Assembly (NCBI GenBank): GCA_002633005.1
Contig: NMRA01000800.1
Span: 38,041 to 102,040, forward strand
DNA: 64,000 nt
Origin: Phoronis australis
Taxonomy: Eukaryota; Phoronida; Phoronidae
Direction of reading: 5' to 3'
Positions 45,521 to 56,879 of the stretch are shown here, in pieces. Positions within the stretch are counted from its first letter, which is position 1, and every line of letters begins with the position of its first letter. The position numbers were made by a program, and so were the translations under genes. The notes under the pieces were generated by a model, which made no database searches, was not told the origin of the DNA, and saw nothing but the letters and a program-made list of their open reading frames with translations.

Positions 45521-46931
45521 CCTGTTTAGGAATTCTGTGATGTATCATGACCCACAAGACAGACACAGCGACATACGCAACGGTTATTTAAACAGTTAAA
45601 TGATATTGTATGAATGCCTTGATGTTTTATATCTGTCATACCTCCAACAGGGGGTAGCTACGGAATAATAATCACTGGTCACCTGTCTCGGCATACAACT
45701 ACAAGTGTAGACACGGCTAACTCATTTTGGCTTCATCACCCGTTATGTCGGGTTGCACAAGTTTGACATTATACTGGCTTTTGCTGGGGCCCAGGAACTC
45801 ATATGTAGGCACCAAACAGACTTGTGAACTGTTGAAATTGTTTTTTAATTGATTAGACCAGCTTTTTATAATGTATAAGTTGGTTTGTTCTGTTGCGTAT
45901 TGTTTAGTTCAATGTACATACTGCGAGTGGCGGTAACTGTAAGCAAGGATGGTGCGAGATGGATTTAAGTCGTTACACGTACTCGTGAGATGACGATTTG
46001 TTGCTTTCAGAAGGTTAAGCCTATCGACATTAGCTTCCACGTTTGAAGGTGAGATGACCATTGTGTCGACGTGCCATGTTTTAACCGCCTATTTATCACA
46101 GGTGCAATCAGGTTGTGTGCAGTTACCAGTACGACAGTATTGATATTTTATGAGAATTGTTATTATTAGGTGATATGGAGTTACTCTATATAAGAGTTTT
46201 ATTTTTTTCTAAACAAATATTCAATAAATGCTATTTACGTTTCACTGTAAACATTCACATCTGATATTAAAATTGTAAAAACAACAAGTGTAGCATCGGA
46301 ACTTAACTGTTTGAAGTCATCATGAGCAACTATTTAGTTTAAGACCTCAAGAGAGAACGCTATAAAACACAATGAATAAACGACAATAGACAAATGGAAA
46401 TTAAATCAAAAGTATCTGGTGATACTAACTCGTCATGAGAGAAGAGTCCAAAAGTGATTGTCACTCGGACTTGACGTTTTATTGGACTCTTTTTTGAAAG
46501 TATGTCCTCCAAAGTAGCCGTTCATAACGTCTGGCTTCAACTCCAGATGATCAATTGCATTCAAGTGTCATTCCACGGATCCACCGACCACAGTACAGCC
46601 AACAAGCGGCAAGGTGGGGGGTCAGCCATTCAAAGCCATGTTCAGACTAATAAATCACATTAGGGATGAGAGAAATTGGGGAAGTATGACACCACAGAGT
46701 GTGGTGGTTTATGAGATAAAATGGAAGTCTTTTGGGGGGCAAAATGAGGCAATTTCTTGATGCAAAATGAGTCATTTTTGACTACATTTTATACTGCAGC
46801 TTCTGCTTTAAACAGAATCGTTTCTGAATAATTTTGATATCACATGATAGGTTCATGACCTAATGTAAGCAAAAATTATACTAAATTTGTTCATCAAATT
46901 CATTGAATACCAAACTAATGCATAAAGTTGA

Positions 46932-47200
46932 ATGATGACTGATCTGAAGTGCAGGTTTGCGAGTTTATCTATCTATCTGGCACTGCCAGTCGCATCAAAT
47001 ATGGTAATTTTACACATTGGCGAGAGAAACAACTTTGAAAACTTTTGGGAAATGCACAAGGGTGTAGCCAGATATTTGAGAACCTTAAAAGTGAGGGAAT
47101 GTGAATGTGTGCAGCAGGCGCTAGATTATCTACCGTATTAGATTCACTTGCCCGAATCATCGTTACAACCCTCGACATATATTGGCGTCGTTAAAGACAC
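46932..47200 (+). other. Open segment inside TIR transposon
   Basis: The frame includes MVILHIGERNNFENFWEMHK, then RTLKVRECECVQQALDYLPY. It is unrecognised. It may be a decayed transposase exon or an unrelated passenger. Confidence 0.2.
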
Positions 47201-48037
47201 TGAGTACATCCACTGCACACAAGAGGGGAAATCCGACAGAGGTTTGAAAAAATGACCAAAGACGTTCAGTCAAGGTTCAATGTCCTGCTTCATGCGAGCT
47301 CAGGTAGGAATCATCAAACTCCAGGGTCAGTGTGATTGCTTATAACTTGAGCGTTATTGCTTAATCATATCTTAATTCAAATGTATTGAAGTATATGCAG
47401 TGTATGTATACATTGACATAGAAAAAGTTAGTTATCATAACTTTTCATAATAATCACCAAATGTGTTTAAACATAATACATGACTTCTGCCCATGACGTT
47501 GACTTGAGGCCCTGAAGGGACAATTTATCTGTTAACCAGGTAAAAAACCCGATGTATTTCTGAATTTAGGGTAAACTAACAAAAATAATCAATGACTGTT
47601 GTGTTGGTTCCACAATATTTATCGAGGATCTTGAACCTATGGTCTCCATGTCATACTTGTGCATGAAAGATAGTGTATCCTGTGTATACAATGGATTACA
47701 AACACACAATTACACAAGTCAGATGTTTGTTTGGAAATCTGTTATGTTGAAATGGTCAACCTTTTGTGCTCATCGTGAAGGTGGGCTCATGTGAAATGCA
47801 GAATGGTATTGCTCAACTTTTGGGGTCATATCAGCTGCCATCTACTGTTTTGTTTTATGAAAAAACCAAGATGGCAATGAACTAGGGTTGGGAGATCTTG
47901 TTCAGTTGCATTTGGGATTTTAGACGGTTGTGCTAGAAATTGCATTGCAAATACATATACAGTGGCTGTTACTCAAGCACAATAGAGTAACTAACTCTAT
48001 TAATACTTTGTTGTTTTTATTCGGTTGATCCCTATAG

Positions 48038-48644
48038 CCTATGACTGTGAACACGCAGCAAAATATATTTCCAATACAGCTGATTGAATATAACTACGAA
48101 TTTTTAGGAATAAGCATAAACTGCCAGACAAAACCGACTGACTTAATGAAATTTCAGAATGTGTCAAACGAAAGGGAGTCAAATTTGGAGCCCATGGATA
48201 CTGCAGTAACAGTAAGTACTTGTAAAAATCTGTAACAAATTTAATTTCGTATTTGCCTAAAATCGGTAAATTCTTTTACGTTTCAATGTTATGAAGAGAA
48301 ATGTAATGCACAACTCATGCCTTTCACAATGATCGCTGACACAAAGGTAGTGCGGATAATTTAAATCGGTCTCAATATTTTCTACATGTAATGTGTCATA
48401 GTTCTGTCTTATACCTTTGTCATGTACATAGAAATTCATTTGGTAAATTCTTATACTCAAATCTGAATGACTTATTGGTGATGCCTTCACTTTAGCTTGG
48501 TATTCATTCTGAGCCGAAATGGCCACATTAACTTTAATATGTTTAATTTTTTCATTAATACAATTTTAGGAATCAGGGAAGGCTTATGATGAAGAAGTGG
48601 CTTCTGCTGAAGTTGGAAACCTGTCGATTATTAGTAAAGGTTGA
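48038..48644 (+). CDS. Possible two-exon ORF in TIR transposon
   Basis: Acceptor TCCCTATAG at 48037 opens 58 codons (MTVNTQQNIF at the second codon on, then SNERESNLEPMDTAVT) to donor A|GTAAGTAC at 48212. An acceptor TTTTAG at 48569 re-enters in the same phase 0 (ESGKAYDEEVASAEVG) and reaches TGA at 48642-48644. Both sites are good and the phases agree. The peptide is acidic, matches nothing I know and lacks an obvious catalytic signature. It could be the C-terminus of a transposase or an accessory protein. Confidence 0.35.
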
Positions 48645-49149
48645 GTATGGAAAAGTTCAAAACCAGCAAGAAGGTACCATTCTGGACAACTAAGTGAGAG
48701 GAAAGAGAGAGGCCGAAAAGTCTACTCCCAGAAGACATGTGGAACGAGTCAGGGAAAAGTATTTGCAAAGATTACTGGCTTATACCACATCTGGTCCAAA
48801 GTAACTTGTTAAGATGGGCCACTCTCAGCAACTGTGGGGGAAACTGTGACAGTTGGATGTAGGAGATATGGCAGAGGAAGTGGAGTATGCATTGGAAAGA
48901 GACGACCTGCACTTTAAGATTGTCAAGGATGTAGCATTGTAAAAATTCAAATGGAGGAAACAGTGCAATGGCTGGACCTGTAAATACTCTGGAGGATCTG
49001 CTAACTCCAGTGGTGGTATTATTATGTCAGCAAAGCTGTGTAGGGAAGTAGGCTTGTGTATTTTTTGAGTCTGTCCTAGCTTGAAGAAATCGACCATATG
49101 TTTGTTTCGGTCCTCTATTTTAATTGAAACAGAGGTAGCAACCTCGATA

Positions 49150-49344
49150 TAGTAACACTGTCGGTAGAGTTAATAAGTCTATCGATAGAGTTACTATGTC
49201 TATCGATAGACATATTAAGTCTATCGCTAGAGATACTAAGTCTATCGACAGAGATACTAAGTCTATTGATAAAGATAACAAGTATACCGATAGAGTTAGT
49301 AAGTCTATCGATAGAGATGGTAAGTTTGTCGATAGAGTTAGCAA
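49150..49344. repeat. 21-bp minisatellite, right array (inverted)
   Basis: About nine units of the same 21-bp repeat as the left array, in reverse orientation (GAGTTAGTAAGTCTATCGAT type). It lies just inside the right terminus of the transposon. Confidence 0.9.
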
Positions 49345-49822
49345 AGGAGAAAAACGTTACCGTGCCGTCCTTTTATAGCCACCGTAGGAAGGAGTGTGGT
49401 TTTAACACTTAACGTTATTTTAGAGCATAGGCGGATTTAGGGTAGTGGTGGAAGGGTAAGAGGTCATGGACGCTCTGGACATGATCAGAAAACGCCTATC
49501 ACTTCAAATTGAGGTGTAACCCAAATTTTCGTTCCAAACTACGGCGTCCTAGCTTGTGTATGATGATGTGGTTAATAACGATAATGACGAGGGTATAGTG
49601 GGGTTGCCAACTAATTTTATCTATTATTGGGGACAAATAAAACAACAAGAATAATGTATATTTTAAGTTGTATTGGGAATTTCAGGGTCACAGCTCTACA
49701 AATAACTATTTCACAGAAGGAACCAGATGGGTTCCTTAATTACAAGAGATAACACACACACATTTTCGATACCCAAAGTACAACTGAGTATCGGATGCTA
49801 AGTGGCACAGGTTAGCGTAGTA

Positions 49823-49981
49823 CCAAATAGGTACATAATACCAAATGGTTATTGGCCGATTGCCTACTAACTGGGTCGAGCAAAACGGCAAATTCAATAA
49901 CAAGTACCAAGTGGGTACAAACTGCCAAATGGGCAAATATCATATAAAGTACCAAGTGGGTACACCAAACAGCCAACTGGG
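49823..49981. repeat. Cluster of CCAAnTGGG dyad motifs
   Basis: Six sites in ~160 bp: 49823, 49841, 49907, 49925, 49952 and 49973. They are of the form CCAA(A/G/C)T(A/G)GG and mostly sit in longer near-palindromes such as GTACCAAGTGGGTAC and GCCAAATGGGC. The cluster lies between the transposon and the F-type lectin exon. It may be a diverged tandem repeat. Confidence 0.55.
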
Positions 49982-50396
49982 CTATAACAACCTGCAAAGC
50001 AGGGTTCCGGACAAGCTGAGTGAGCAGACCAGCCGGAGTGATAAAAAAGATATTGTAAGGAACGTGGTGTTGTGGCTCAGTATGTGCCGAGAGCTGTGAC
50101 CGGGGTTGAGAGAAGCAAGCTGCAGTGATGGATGCTCGAGTACAGGTTGGGTCGCTAGCCAATGACGTCGAAGTATAAAATTGGCTAATTAGGACAACTT
50201 ACGAGTGAACGTACTGTTGCTTGAGGCTGGGCCAACAGGAAGCTGGAGAGAAAGAACAAACAGCGCTACCATCGGACTTGGTAGGAACTAACTAGGAGTT
50301 GGATATGAAGCATGAAGGGCTGTATAATGTTATTTGCCCAAATAATAGGATTTATGTCAGAGTGCCATAAATCTCATTATTGAAATTACTTTCTAG

Positions 50397-50609
50397 GTGA
50401 TTATAACGTGGCATACAAGAAATCCACGAAAATGAGTTCCACACATCCACAAGGATATGGAAAGAATGCCGTTGACGGCAACAGAAACCCAAACTATGAA
50501 ATGTCTTCTTGCATCCATACTGACTCTGATACGTATGCTTGGTGGCAAGTGGACCTCGGTGAATACCTTTGGGTCTTGGGAGTAGATATCGTCAACTTGG
50601 TCAAGCCTG
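50397..50609 (+). CDS. Mosaic gene: F-type lectin/F5-8C domain, first half
   Basis: Acceptor ACTTTCTAG, phase-1 entry, 213 bp (71 codons), donor G|GTAAGTC, phase-1 exit. The frame gives NVAYKKSTKMSST, KNAVDGNRNPN, SCIHTDSD and AWWQVDLGEYLWVLGVDIVN. These are the first-half signatures of the fucolectin/tachylectin-4/pentraxin-1 (F-type lectin) domain within the discoidin-like fold. The usual second half, with the sugar-binding Arg residues and RLNNFEI-type stretch, was not found between 50.6 and 58.8 kb, where an LTR element is inserted. The domain may be incomplete, or that exon may be lost from view. Confidence 0.85.
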
Positions 50610-50619
50610 GTAAGTCTCC

Positions 50620-51300
50620 GATACGCTTCTCGCGTAAAAATGTGGTAAAAACCAATCGTCTGTCGATCAAATTACAATTTACGCCGCTTATTTTAGATAT
50701 GTTGGTTTTATCCTGAATTATGGTCTCCGACAGGCATACATATGTCTCCAGTATTAAGAAACTGTCTTTTTAGCGTGCTCAATTTTTGTTTTCATGCCGT
50801 AAATTTTGTTTTTTCTGTTTGAAATTACACTCATTTCCCGACAAAATTGCCCTACCCATCGGCTGATATTTCACAGCTGGGTCCTGCTCAGTCAGTTTAA
50901 ATCAAAACTAATTGTGTTTTCCCAATCAAGAACCAAATTGATTCACAAGTTTTAATACAAATTTTGCGTTAAAATTTCAACTGCTGTATTTTCGGTCAAA
51001 ACTTCAAAAATACCCCAGTGACAAATTGTAAGGTTTACAACTACACGGCTTTGCAGGGTGACATTTTGGGGGTAGTGAGAACACAGACTGGACATTAATA
51101 GACGTGAAGTCACGTGTATCTCGAGCCGCGATTTGGTGTTGCAGCTTGCTGTCAACAACACGCGTGGTTGTTGGTAGATAAGGCAATTTAGTATATTAAC
51201 CCTTTTGCTACATCGCATAAAACCCAAGGCCGTAGGAAGCGGGGAACCGGGGGAAGGGGGCCCGCGCCCCTCAAAATTTGCAGGCGTAAGGGTTAAACCA
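50620..51300. other. Intron sequence, nothing recognised
   Basis: Sequence after the F-type lectin exon donor. I looked for the second half of the domain and did not find it. Confidence 0.4.
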
Positions 51301-51766
51301 TGCAACCGGCATAAGCTTGGTGCCGGGGAGAATCCAGGTAAGAAATACTACATGTACGAATACGAATGAGAGAGAAAATTCAAGAGAACATTTTTGCAAG
51401 TGAGTATCAGTGCATGGCTTACACTTTGAGGGCCCTGGCCAGGACATTGTTGTTAGGGTCTCCATTTTGATTGAAATTAAACTTATTGCTCGTCAACTTG
51501 GAAAAGTTCTCCGCCAGTCCTCCAGATGTCGTTTCGCTGTAGACAGCACCTTCTCTGTGCCGTCTGCCATTTTGTGCTGGTATCGTTCTATTTAGCTCTC
51601 AATAAACCTCAGTGTTTCGTCCACAGTTGTTCGTTCTGAATAAACAATTGCCTTCTGGCGTGGTGGCAGCGTTATGTAAACGCAGTTTAGGCCCGATCCC
51701 CGTCAATTACCGCAGCGCACGTACGCTATCCCATTTCAAAGGGGGACGAGCCAGTTCACACTACAA

Positions 51767-52705
51767 ATGGCCGTCCACACACCTACCGTGACAACTGACA
51801 TTGTTTTGCACTTTATTCGCACCTGCAACGTGACGCAGAGAGCGCCTAAACAGTGGTCGTTAACAAAGAACGAGACAATAACAACTTTTGAGGCTTGGCG
51901 TCAGAACCTACTGTACATACTATCACTAGACAAGAATTTTGCTGACTTCCTAGTTGACGGCGTGTCATGGAGAAAGAAGAGTCCTACCTCACCTCACCGG
52001 GGTTTGGTCGCCGACGGCGATGGCGTCCCTGAAATCACAGGAGGACTGCTGCTCAGAAGTGTCAACACCTGGAGCACCTGCTTGGCCAAATGGCAAACTA
52101 CTGCTCAGTAATTTCTCTCAATACCATAGTGAAGAACTCCACATCACTGGCAAGCCATTCGTTTGCATTACGGCCTACAGTCTACCGGTGCTCACTTTTT
52201 AGACTTCAGCAACATCGTCCCCGAAGCTGATGAGCAGACAGAAGGCCTGTATCAAAGACTCCTCTCATTTGTCGAAGACGGTCTACTACAGACCCACGGT
52301 ACCATTCCACATCACGACGAAGTAGTCACCGTAGATGAAGAGTTGACCCCCACACTAGAGAAAATGGTTGTTCTCACATGGTTAAAACTCCTCCATCCTG
52401 ATCTCCCTAACCTAGTAAAGCAACGTTACGGCAATGAACTCCTATCTCGTACCCTAGCCACGCTAAAACCAGAGATCTCTCAAGCTATGGACTCGTTACT
52501 TGACGAAAAAAACACACTGCAGGTGCTAAGCTACTACGCAACAGTAGTAGCAAATTCGACTCCAAACGCTCTAACTTCCACACACCCAAACGGACCTCAA
52601 GCAACAGACCATCGTGCCCCCTGTGTGTGCAACCTCGTCGTGCGGAGACACAGCATTTTCTCAGCAAATGCCCATTTCTTCCACCACAAGATCGTCTTTT
52701 CATGA
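51767..52705 (+). pseudogene. gag of LTR element
   Basis: It starts at an ATG after the primer-binding site. Three overlapping frames carry [17 protein letters not shown], then [20 protein letters not shown], then [14 protein letters not shown]. This is a capsid-like helical region followed by a Cys/His-poor basic tail. The frame shifts near 52000 and 52160 break it. Confidence 0.6.
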
Positions 52706-52749
52706 GTAAGGCGCGACAACTTACCTGTTTAGATGACCATAGTGTAGAT

Positions 52750-53190
52750 GACGCCAATGTGGACGATGACGACGACTGCTCTAACTTTCGAGTGTCACCC
52801 CATCGTGTCCGTGTGAACAAGTCTTCTAATTTCAAAGTGTTTTACACTCATCATCCTGTTGTCCTCACCGTTGACACAGGTGCTGAGACTAATATGATTA
52901 AGGCATCCTTCGCAAGGTTCATCGACGCCCCCATCAAACCCAGTACTCAGTGCGCTTTCCAAGCTGACGACAAGTCACCGTTGTCCGTAGTCGGGGAAAC
53001 ATCACTCTCGGTTTCCCGAAATGACCAAAATTGCTCCTCGAGGCGCTCGTCGTTGACGATCTGGACGTCGATGTTTTGGCTGGGACCCCATTCATGACTT
53101 CCAACGATATCGCTGTTCGACCAGCAAAGCGTCAAATCACGATCCGAGGGACTGACATAATCACCTACGGCTCTGGGACAAAGTCTGCCA
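52750..53190 (+). pseudogene. Retropepsin of LTR element
   Basis: LTVDTGAETNMI contains the aspartic protease DTGA active site. Flap-like and hydrophobic segments follow (SPLSVVGETSLSV) and, after a one-base frame change near 53035, VDVLAGTPFM. The frameshift separates the two halves of the usual domain. Confidence 0.65.
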
Positions 53191-53314
53191 CAACCCCACA
53201 CCATGTCCGCCTCAAGCCGTCACATCTGTTACGATCGCCGAGGTGCTCCACAATTTTGTTCCCAGGGGATTTTTTGGAGGTTACCGTCCCACCTGATGTT
53301 GATCCTGATGGATT

Positions 53315-53446
53315 CCTTGCCATTGAGCCATGGCTTGATACTGGCATCCACTCAAGTAAGCCATGGCCTCAACCTGCTTTCCTTGCCATTGAGCCATGGC
53401 TTGATACTGGCATCCACTCAAGTAAGCCATGGCCTCAACCTGCTAT
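53315..53446. repeat. 66-bp in-frame tandem duplication
   Basis: CCTTGCCATTGAGCCATGGC and the following 46 bases are repeated exactly once (starts 53315 and 53381). It adds 22 codons to the protease-RT linker of the LTR element. Confidence 0.9.
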
Positions 53447-53656
53447 AGTTGAGTCTGTAGGCGGTAAGATTCGGATTGTAAATTCTTCCATGGAACCATA
53501 CAACATCCCTCGTAACAACCACTTTGGTCAAGTTCGCGCAACCGCCCCGAACTTCCAGCTAGTCACGGACTCTGTACCACCAACCAGCTCCACGCGTACT
53601 GTCACAGAACTTCCCACATCACAGTATTCGAGCTCTGTTGTGTTGACCCTGACTGT

Positions 53657-54198
53657 TTGCTGTCACCTGAGACCAGACAACTGTTTTGCAGTGCCATGAA
53701 TGAGTACAACCAGGTGTTTAGCCCTCGCGTTCCTGGCTGCAATGGTTCTGCCGGTCCATCCAAGGCTATGGTGAACATGGGTCCCGTCCAACCACCCCAG
53801 CGTCCCGTCCAACCACCCCCAGCGAAAGGGACGTGTCCCACAATATTCTCGTGACAAACTCGTGGATTTACAAACCAAGTGTGATGAACTTGAGAAGGAA
53901 GCTATCTTTCGTCGACTTGAAGACATCGGCATAACTGTTGAGTAAATGAATTCTTCTTTTCTAGTGAAGAAGCCAAACGGTTGGTTTCGTCTAGTCACTG
54001 TCTTCGCGAATGTCGGTCGTTACTGCAAGCCCCAACCGTCCCTTGTGCCCGATGTAGATACCGCAATTTGCACCATCGTATGCTGGAGATACCTCATCGT
54101 TACGGACCTCACCAGTGCCAGATACCATTGGACCGTTCTTCTATGAAATACTGTGGCGTCTGCACTCTCTTTAAAGGAGTGCGTGTCTATGCTGCCAT
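53657..54198 (+). pseudogene. Reverse transcriptase N-part of LTR element
   Basis: [17 protein letters not shown] is the KP(N/D)G-R block. It is followed in a shifted frame by [10 protein letters not shown] (the D-SA catalytic block) and [17 protein letters not shown]. The sequence stops at an N (54199), beyond which an inverted family A fragment begins. The YxDD block is absent. Confidence 0.65.
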
Positions 54199-54199
54199 N

Positions 54200-54350
54200 G
54201 GGATTCGATGAGGGGACATTTGAAGAAAATATGAGGATAAGATTGATGGTCACCACATTTACAGTTTGGAGATACATTACTAAAGTTGTGCCTGAACTTG
54301 TCAGAGTTGAGGAAAAGGCCACATCTTGATCTGTACAATGCTATTTCGTT
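54200..54350 (-). mobile_element. Family A retroelement fragment, copy 3
   Basis: About 150 bp nearly identical to 20370-20515: GATGAGGGGACATTTGAAGA, then ACCACATTTACAGTTTGGAG. It encodes on the minus strand the CKCGDHQSYPH region. It begins next to a single N. Confidence 0.8.
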
Positions 54351-54559
54351 CCTTCATTGGTGCCTACAAAGCTCTTATTCGAGTCCTACCTGCGTGTTCC
54401 CAAGCTCTTGCACCGTTAGAAGAGTCAATTGCAGGCATGAAATCCCAGGATAAGGTACCATGGAGTGACAGTCTTCGTGATTCCTTTGATCGCGCCCAAC
54501 AGTCTCTCAAGTCGCACAAGAACATCTTGTTACCAAGACCCTCAGACCAATTGTGGATC

Positions 54560-54900
54560 GTCACTAGTCATTGAATAGGGGCAACGTTCTATGTCACAAA
54601 AGAGCAGAAGCTGTGTCTTGCTGCGTTTTACAGCGCCAAACTTGGCAAACACCAAGTCACTTGGCTCCTGTGCGAGATTGAGGCTCTATCTATAGCTGCT
54701 GCCGTCAAACACTTCAGTCTGTTTATTATCCAATCGAAGCACCGGACCTGTCTTCTCACAGACAGCAAGCCGTGTGTCCAAGCAGTAGAGAAACTATGTA
54801 GAGGAGAATTCTCATCTAGTCCTCGTGTAACCTCGTTTCTATCTATTGTCAGTCGCTACCAGGTTCACTTGTCACACCTAGCTGGTTCCTGATCTTCGAC
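54560..54900 (+). pseudogene. RNase H of LTR element
   Basis: The frame shows [20 protein letters not shown], then [16 protein letters not shown] with the catalytic Glu, then [15 protein letters not shown] with the TDS catalytic Asp. These are retroviral-type RNase H blocks 1-3. The frame ends near 54893. Confidence 0.65.
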
Positions 54901-55109
54901 GTGTCCATGTTCATCTGAAACAGGGCACTTGTCCTTCTAAGAAGCTCACTTCCTTACCAGACGTGAAGCGTTACCTCAGGGTTACCACTATCTCCCGTGA
55001 TGGTATACTCGTTGTACGTCAAAGCCAACCCCTGTTTGGTGCTTCCAAGATGATTGTCTTGCCCCGGGCTGCTCTTGAAGAGTTGCTTACTGCCTCTTAA
55101 TTTCTTTAC

Positions 55110-56125
55110 GGGCGTTACATGTAGACTATTTTCGAATTTGTCTCATGTTTTTGATAATTTAACGCAAATTACAGCTGTAATATTTAAAATTCTACTTGTG
55201 CTTATAACTTCTGCATCAGACACCAGAGCTTAGTTATAAATATTTGCATCCATGTTTCAATGGTCAATCAATTTAATGAAATCTGTTTGCAGAATCTCCT
55301 TTTGATGAAATATTTTGTGTAGTGTGTGTTCTGCAGTTTGAGACCTTAAATTCCAAAAAAGATATTGCCTATAGCCCTGCGCTTACACAGACCACAGAAA
55401 AAGCGCAAATTAGTTTAATGACTTGGGTGTATGCTGGAATGGGGCTCTGAGCGATCAGTTTATAGGGACCACCAGTAGTGAGGGAAAACTAGGGAATTGC
55501 CCTCAAAGAAGATAATCTTGAGCTTTGGGCACAAGTTGCCATTTGTCCTACAAGACTGGAACGGATCTTGGTGAGATGGAGAGCGGTAACGTTAGATCCT
55601 GTACTAAACGTCTTGATGCACAAGCCCAGGATATTGCACGGGTCTGTTAAAAGTGGATACCAGCATCGATCTATTGGATCCCAATGTCCATCCCAAAGAC
55701 GCAGTGGTGAACATTAGCATGGCAGGATTGCCACTTCAACAGTCAACGTACATGAAACAATAAGCATGGGGCAGGTAGTGTTATCGCACTTCGAGAAAGG
55801 CTGGCAGTACGTTAGGAACACAAGTGGGCAATCACTGATGAAGATCCTTGTCCCTTAATATAGTACAAGGATATTGGAGATCGAGACATCCCATGAAGAA
55901 GTTTGCTCCATTATTGTACAACAGGACGTGAAATGTGCATATGAACTTAACAAATTTTAGGTTGTTTCGGATGTCAAAAAAATATTTGTCCTTCGTATGC
56001 ATTACTAAGACAAGGAACAGCTTCAATTACCACAACCATGAAATCACGTAGTAAGCGTGGAACAGTCGAACACATAAAGTTAACAGTGAAAACATGTAGC
56101 GATATTGTGAAGTTCTCCTCCCTGC
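55110..56125. other. No gene recognised
   Basis: Between the LTR element and the fragment at 56.1 kb. An acceptor-like CTGTTTGCAG near 55292 leads into no domain. Nothing else was identified. Confidence 0.4.
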
Positions 56126-56129
56126 CCAT

Positions 56130-56450
56130 GCGCTGTTGGGGTGTAACACGTTGGCATGCTACTGTGGAGTTGGAAAGGGATTCATCGTTAAAATATTGAA
56201 GGCTGAACATGACCTGTCTGCCATCGGCACTAGAAATGCACATTTTTCTGATGTCATGAAACAGGCCACTAAATGTATGTGCGCCTGTTATGGAATGAAG
56301 AGAATCAGGAAGACTACTGGTATGGGGAAGAGAAATGGCAAGAAATATATGTCCACCCCCAAACTGTCACCGACAACAGAGGCATTCAAAGAGAACGTAA
56401 ACGTAAACAGAGCCCATTACCAGTCAGTCATGTGGTGGAATGTCACCAGC
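56130..56450 (+). pseudogene. Mobile-element-associated ORF fragment, unrecognised
   Basis: The frame includes GFIVKILKAEHDLSAIGT, then DVMKQATKCMCACYGM, then SPTTEAFKENVN followed by RAHYQS. It looks like a conserved coding block of repeated invertebrate ORFs, with a PPTTEAF-like motif. The function is unknown to me. It is frame-broken near 56290 and runs directly into a family A fragment. Confidence 0.35.
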
Positions 56451-56875
56451 TCTTCAAATGTCCCCTCATCGAATACCTGAGAGACTCACTCTTTCGTGCA
56501 CTCAATGATAACCAATCAATTGTTAACGCTCTCAATTCCTGTAATAATATCCCTACTAGAGTTACATTATTGTTCTCAACGAATTCCTCCTAAGCAACGT
56601 TAGCAAATTTTTATGTACCGTTTATCAATATTGTTGCATTTGACTTCCCTACATGAATCTGTACATATTTTTGTTTTACATAACTGTAATAGCATATCTA
56701 AGTATTGGAATACTTATTTTAGATTCTACTTAATTGTATATACCTCTATGTATATAAGTTTCATTTATGAATTGTTTACAACCCAGATATAATGCTTCGC
56801 GGTTTCTGGGTTTGTTATTATTTCTTTGTATGTTCTGTATATCCTTCATTAAAGATACAGTATATCACTTAAAAA
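56445..56875 (+). mobile_element. Family A retroelement 3' end, copy 4
   Basis: It starts at TCAAATGTCCCCTCATCGAA (encoding the FKCPLIEYLRDSLF region) and continues through INPT-RV sequence, the 3' UTR, the hairpin at 56780-56812 and the A-rich end near 56875. It closely matches copies 1 and 2. Confidence 0.8.
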
Positions 56876-56879
56876 ACCA

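Larger units (their letters stand above)
45210..49386. mobile_element. 4.2-kb TIR transposon with inverted minisatellite ends
   Basis: Left end: TATGGTGGTTGTAAGG, then ACGGCATGGGAAC, then a T-run, then a 21-bp minisatellite. Right end, inverted: TACGGTGGCTATAAAAGG, then ACGGCACGGTAAC, a T-run, then the same minisatellite inverted. A perfect 6-bp direct repeat GGAAGG flanks it (45204-45209 and 49387-49392). It lies within the intron between the LDLa2 and F-type lectin exons. A possible spliced ORF lies at 48038-48644. A 6-bp duplication suits IS3EU or Dada-like groups, but no transposase motif was recognised, so the superfamily is open. Confidence 0.7.
51300..55110 (+). mobile_element. Gypsy-like LTR retrotransposon, decayed
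   Basis: Order is 5' LTR region with AATAAA at 51601, candidate primer-binding site TGGTGGCAGCG at 51661, gag, protease, reverse transcriptase and RNase H. Internal frameshifts, a 66-bp duplication and an inserted retroelement fragment (54200-54350) show it is dead. No 3' LTR or integrase was found, so it ends near 55.1 kb. It lies in an intron of the mosaic gene. Exact LTR borders are not resolved. Confidence 0.7.

Noticed and set aside
45233-45529. 98-codon heptad-repeat protein (LTLSIDL)
   Set aside because: It arises from a 21-bp minisatellite that keeps frames open on both strands; the array is the subterminal repeat of a transposon.
49120-49378. Similar heptad-repeat ORFs on both strands
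   Set aside because: Same minisatellite in the right terminus of the transposon.
53031-53699. Long frame through the 66-bp duplication as a host gene
   Set aside because: It is the frameshifted end of the retropepsin and linker of the LTR element.
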